From: Streptomyces blattellae
Lineage (GTDB): Bacteria > Actinomycetota > Actinomycetes > Streptomycetales > Streptomycetaceae
Assembly: GCF_009709555.1 (NCBI RefSeq)
Contig: NZ_WJBG01000120.1
Coordinates: forward strand, 102,523-166,522
Length of the DNA stretch: 64,000 nt
Direction: 5' to 3'
The stretch's first letter is position 1; each line of letters opens with the position of its first letter. A program made the position numbers and the translations under genes. Positions 62,147-64,000 of the stretch are shown here, one piece after another. Under the pieces are notes generated by a model. It was not told the DNA's origin and made no database searches. It was given only the letters and a program-made list of their open reading frames with translations.

Positions 62147-63622
62147 CCAAGCTGATCTCAACCGTTGCCAGGTCGGCTTGAGCGTCTTCAGGCCGAGGTC
62201 GTCCCAGTAGGAGTTGGGCAGTGCCCGCGCGAGGACGGGGGAGCCCGCGATCCGCCAGTAGCCCTTGCTGCTGTTCCCCCACTCACGGGAGAACTGCTCG
62301 TTGAACCCGAGCTTGCGCAGCATGGCCCGGCGGGCCCGGGGGATCTTCCATTCCTTCCAACGGATCTGCCGCATCCTGCGGTGCAGCCACTTGTCCAGCT
62401 CGCGGAACAGATGCGCACCGTCCGCGAGCCGGAAGTAGCCCATCCAGCCAACGATGAAGCGGTTGATCTTCGCGATACGTTCGTTCATCGCGATGCTCCA
62501 CCGGCGCGAGGTCAGCTCCCGCAGCCGCATCTTCAGACGGACGACCGCCTTCGGATCGACGCGGATCCCAACCTTCCCACGCCGGGCAAAATAGAAGCCG
62601 AACCCCAGCATCGTCATGACAGAAGCTGGGACCACCTTCGACTTGTCCCGGTTGACCTTCAGTTTCAACCGCTGCTCGACCACGGCCGTGACCGAGGCGA
62701 GCACCCGGCAAGCGGCTCGCTTGCTCCGCACGAAGACACGAACGTCGTCTGCGTAACGCACGAACCGGTGACCGCGCTTGAACAACTCCCGGTCCAGGTC
62801 GTCGAGCATGATGTTCGACAAGACCGGCGACAGCGGGGAACCCTGGGGGGTCCCCTCCGCGCTCGGCATCCTGATGCCGCCCACCATGATCCCGGCGTCC
62901 AGATACCTGCGGATCAGCTTCAAGACCCTGCGGTCATCGACCTTGCGCGCCACCCGCGCCATCAGGACGTCATGCTGAACCCGGTCGAAGAACCGGTCCA
63001 GATCAAGGTCCACGACCCAGCGGTGTCCGTCCTCGATGGCCCGCCGCGCGACACGGACCGCCTGATGGGCGGACCGGCCGGGACGGAACCCGAAGGACGA
63101 CCCCGAAAACTGCGGGTCGAAGATGGGCACGAGCACTTGCGCGATGGCCTGCTGGATCAAGCGGTCCAGCACCCGCGGCACCCCCAGCATCCGCTCACCG
63201 CCGCCAGGCTTGGGGATGATCACCTGACGGACCGGCGCCGGCCGGTAGATGCCCGCGTCGAGTTCGGCCCTCACTTCGGGCCAGTGCACCGCGATCCACG
63301 GCCTCAGCTCAGCCGTGGTCATGCCGTCCACCCCGGGAGCACCCCGGTTGACTTCAACGCGGTTGAGCGCCGCGAGCAGGTTCTCCTTCGAGAGCATCAA
63401 CTCCCACAGCGAAGACTCCCGCTCCCGGTGAACGCCCTCCGTGGAGTGCGCCGACCGGCCACTACGCTCCGCCAGGACACTTCCGGAATGCACCGGTCCC
63501 TTCCCGGTCGGCACCGCCGAAGCGGACTTACTGCGGTCCACGTGACCAGCACGAGCAACCACCACATCACCCGTTCCACTCGATGTTCGGCCCTTCCCAG
63601 CCCGCCACGCACCGGCAGCCAT
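62144..63622 (-). CDS. ltrA: Group II intron reverse transcriptase/maturase
   Basis: 492 residues. RT blocks in order: VNRGAPGVDGMTTAELRPWI, PVRQVIIPKPGGGERMLGVP, DRLIQQAIAQVLVPIFDPQF, SFGFRPGRSAHQAVRVARRA, WVVDLDLDRFFDRVQHDVLM, the catalytic FVRYADDVRVFVRSKRA, and LGFGFYFARRGKVGI. The GIIM maturase domain follows (INRFIVGWMGYFRLADGAHL). The protein ends without an HNH endonuclease, matching group IIC. It splices the intron RNA and copies it into new sites. The ATG at 63622 is inside the intron and intact, so the element may be active. Confidence 0.93.
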   Translation of the reverse strand: MAAGAWRAGKGRTSSGTGDVVVARAGHVDRSKSASAVPTGKGPVHSGSVLAERSGRSAHSTEGVHRERESSLWELMLSKENLLAALNRVEVNRGAPGVDGMTTAELRPWIAVHWPEVRAELDAGIYRPAPVRQVIIPKPGGGERMLGVPRVLDRLIQQAIAQVLVPIFDPQFSGSSFGFRPGRSAHQAVRVARRAIEDGHRWVVDLDLDRFFDRVQHDVLMARVARKVDDRRVLKLIRRYLDAGIMVGGIRMPSAEGTPQGSPLSPVLSNIMLDDLDRELFKRGHRFVRYADDVRVFVRSKRAACRVLASVTAVVEQRLKLKVNRDKSKVVPASVMTMLGFGFYFARRGKVGIRVDPKAVVRLKMRLRELTSRRWSIAMNERIAKINRFIVGWMGYFRLADGAHLFRELDKWLHRRMRQIRWKEWKIPRARRAMLRKLGFNEQFSREWGNSSKGYWRIAGSPVLARALPNSYWDDLGLKTLKPTWQRLRSAW

Positions 63623-64000
63623 CCCGGCTGGTACTACGACCTCTGCTGACTTCTGCCCGGTCAGCCCGCGCCTCCCGGCACGGACCGTCGGCGCGGCGAC
63701 AACTTCAGCACAACCGACACCCGGACAGATCTCCCCAGGTAAGAACGATCACTGTCCCTGGATCCCCGCCGCGTTTACGCACTGGCCCTCTTGGCAGTGA
63801 CGGGCATCGCCTTCTCGTGCAGGCTCACCCGACCAGTACGCCTCATACGCGATTCGCGTTCCTCGGTACCCAGGTCTCGCCTCGGGCTTCCTCCAGACCC
63901 CACCTCACGATGACGCCCTTGCCTCCGGCTCGGGGTTAGCACCACCTCTTCCCCCAGGGGACTTCCACCCCCAAGCAATCGCCCATGCTGGGCACACACG

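Larger units (their letters stand above)
62072..63997 (-). mobile_element. Group II intron, probably IIC
   Basis: On the minus strand, RNA features frame an RT gene. A 5' end GTGTGCCCAGCATGGGC sits near the window edge (start at 63997, possibly 63999) and GGGGGTGGAAGTCCCC follows about 30 bases on. At the 3' end lie a domain V hairpin, a domain VI hairpin and a terminal CTACCCGAT. The ends fit GUGYG and AY. It is about 1.93 kb. The RT has reverse transcriptase and maturase regions but no endonuclease domain, as in IIC introns that target DNA past terminators. The 3' junction lies exactly at the DUF1015 stop codon; only 3 bases of 5' exon are visible. Confidence 0.85.

Overview
This window is high-GC actinobacterial chromosome, almost certainly Streptomyces. 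The evidence is strong third-position G/C codon bias, GTG/TTG starts, streptogrisin-type secreted proteases, an SflA-like SepF paralogue, LysM resuscitation-promoting factors and a DtxR/DmdR-type iron box. From memory, the gene order der-plsC-cmk-tyrA-aroH, scpB-scpA-parA, ald, pyrG, recN-nadK-tlyA matches the S. coelicolor chromosome around SCO1739-SCO1790. That correspondence is recollection, not a search.

Layout. 1-1.3 kb: N-terminal part of a DnaE-family polymerase running off the left edge. 1.3-5.0 kb: a small accessory patch holding a toxin gene followed by two XRE regulators, a perfect-stem terminator, and the truncated C-terminal end of a polymorphic toxin with its putative immunity gene, in lower-GC DNA. 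5-12 kb: two secreted chymotrypsin-like proteases, an SPFH protein, an alpha/beta hydrolase, and a cysteine-rich DUF5685-like gene broken by short palindromic insertions. 12-25 kb: sflA, a glutaryl-CoA-dehydrogenase-like enzyme, an MFS exporter, a membrane mannosyltransferase, a PAP2 phosphatase, an I78 inhibitor, an orphan cytochrome oxidase subunit I, a decayed WYL regulator, two Rpf-type proteins and two Streptomyces hypotheticals. 25-30 kb: translationally coupled housekeeping genes (aroH-tyrA, cmk-plsC, der). 30-34 kb: a DUF937 protein, a Rieske lipoprotein, a pseudogene, and an ADP-ribosylglycohydrolase next to a Nudix/NrtR-type regulator with a long palindromic operator. 34-45 kb: pseudouridine synthase, ScpB/ScpA, a ribbon-helix-helix-like protein, ParA, alanine dehydrogenase, a STAND-type TPR ATPase, an ADP-ribose pyrophosphatase and CTP synthase. 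45-56 kb: GH15 enzyme, BBE flavoprotein, PucR regulator, GT4, an MraY-like membrane protein, recN, nadK, tlyA. 56-60 kb: SCP2 protein and an iron-box-controlled siderophore importer (two FecCD permeases plus ATPase, no binding protein). 60-64 kb: HAD phosphatase, a DUF1015 protein, and a group II intron of IIC type whose 3' end abuts the DUF1015 stop codon in antisense orientation.

How genes work together. Several clusters are coupled by 4-nt start/stop overlaps (toxin/antitoxin, aroH/tyrA, cmk/plsC, scpA/scpB, parA/RHH, tlyA/nadK, permease/permease/ATPase). Chromosome biology recurs (ScpAB, ParA, RecN, SflA), as does ADP-ribose/NAD chemistry (NrtR-like, ADP-ribosylglycohydrolase, ADP-ribose pyrophosphatase, NAD kinase). 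No CRISPR array, rRNA or convincing tRNA was seen. The least routine parts are the toxin-related patch, the palindromic operators, the pseudogenes that show how they broke, the dispersed 3'-end repeats and the intron.
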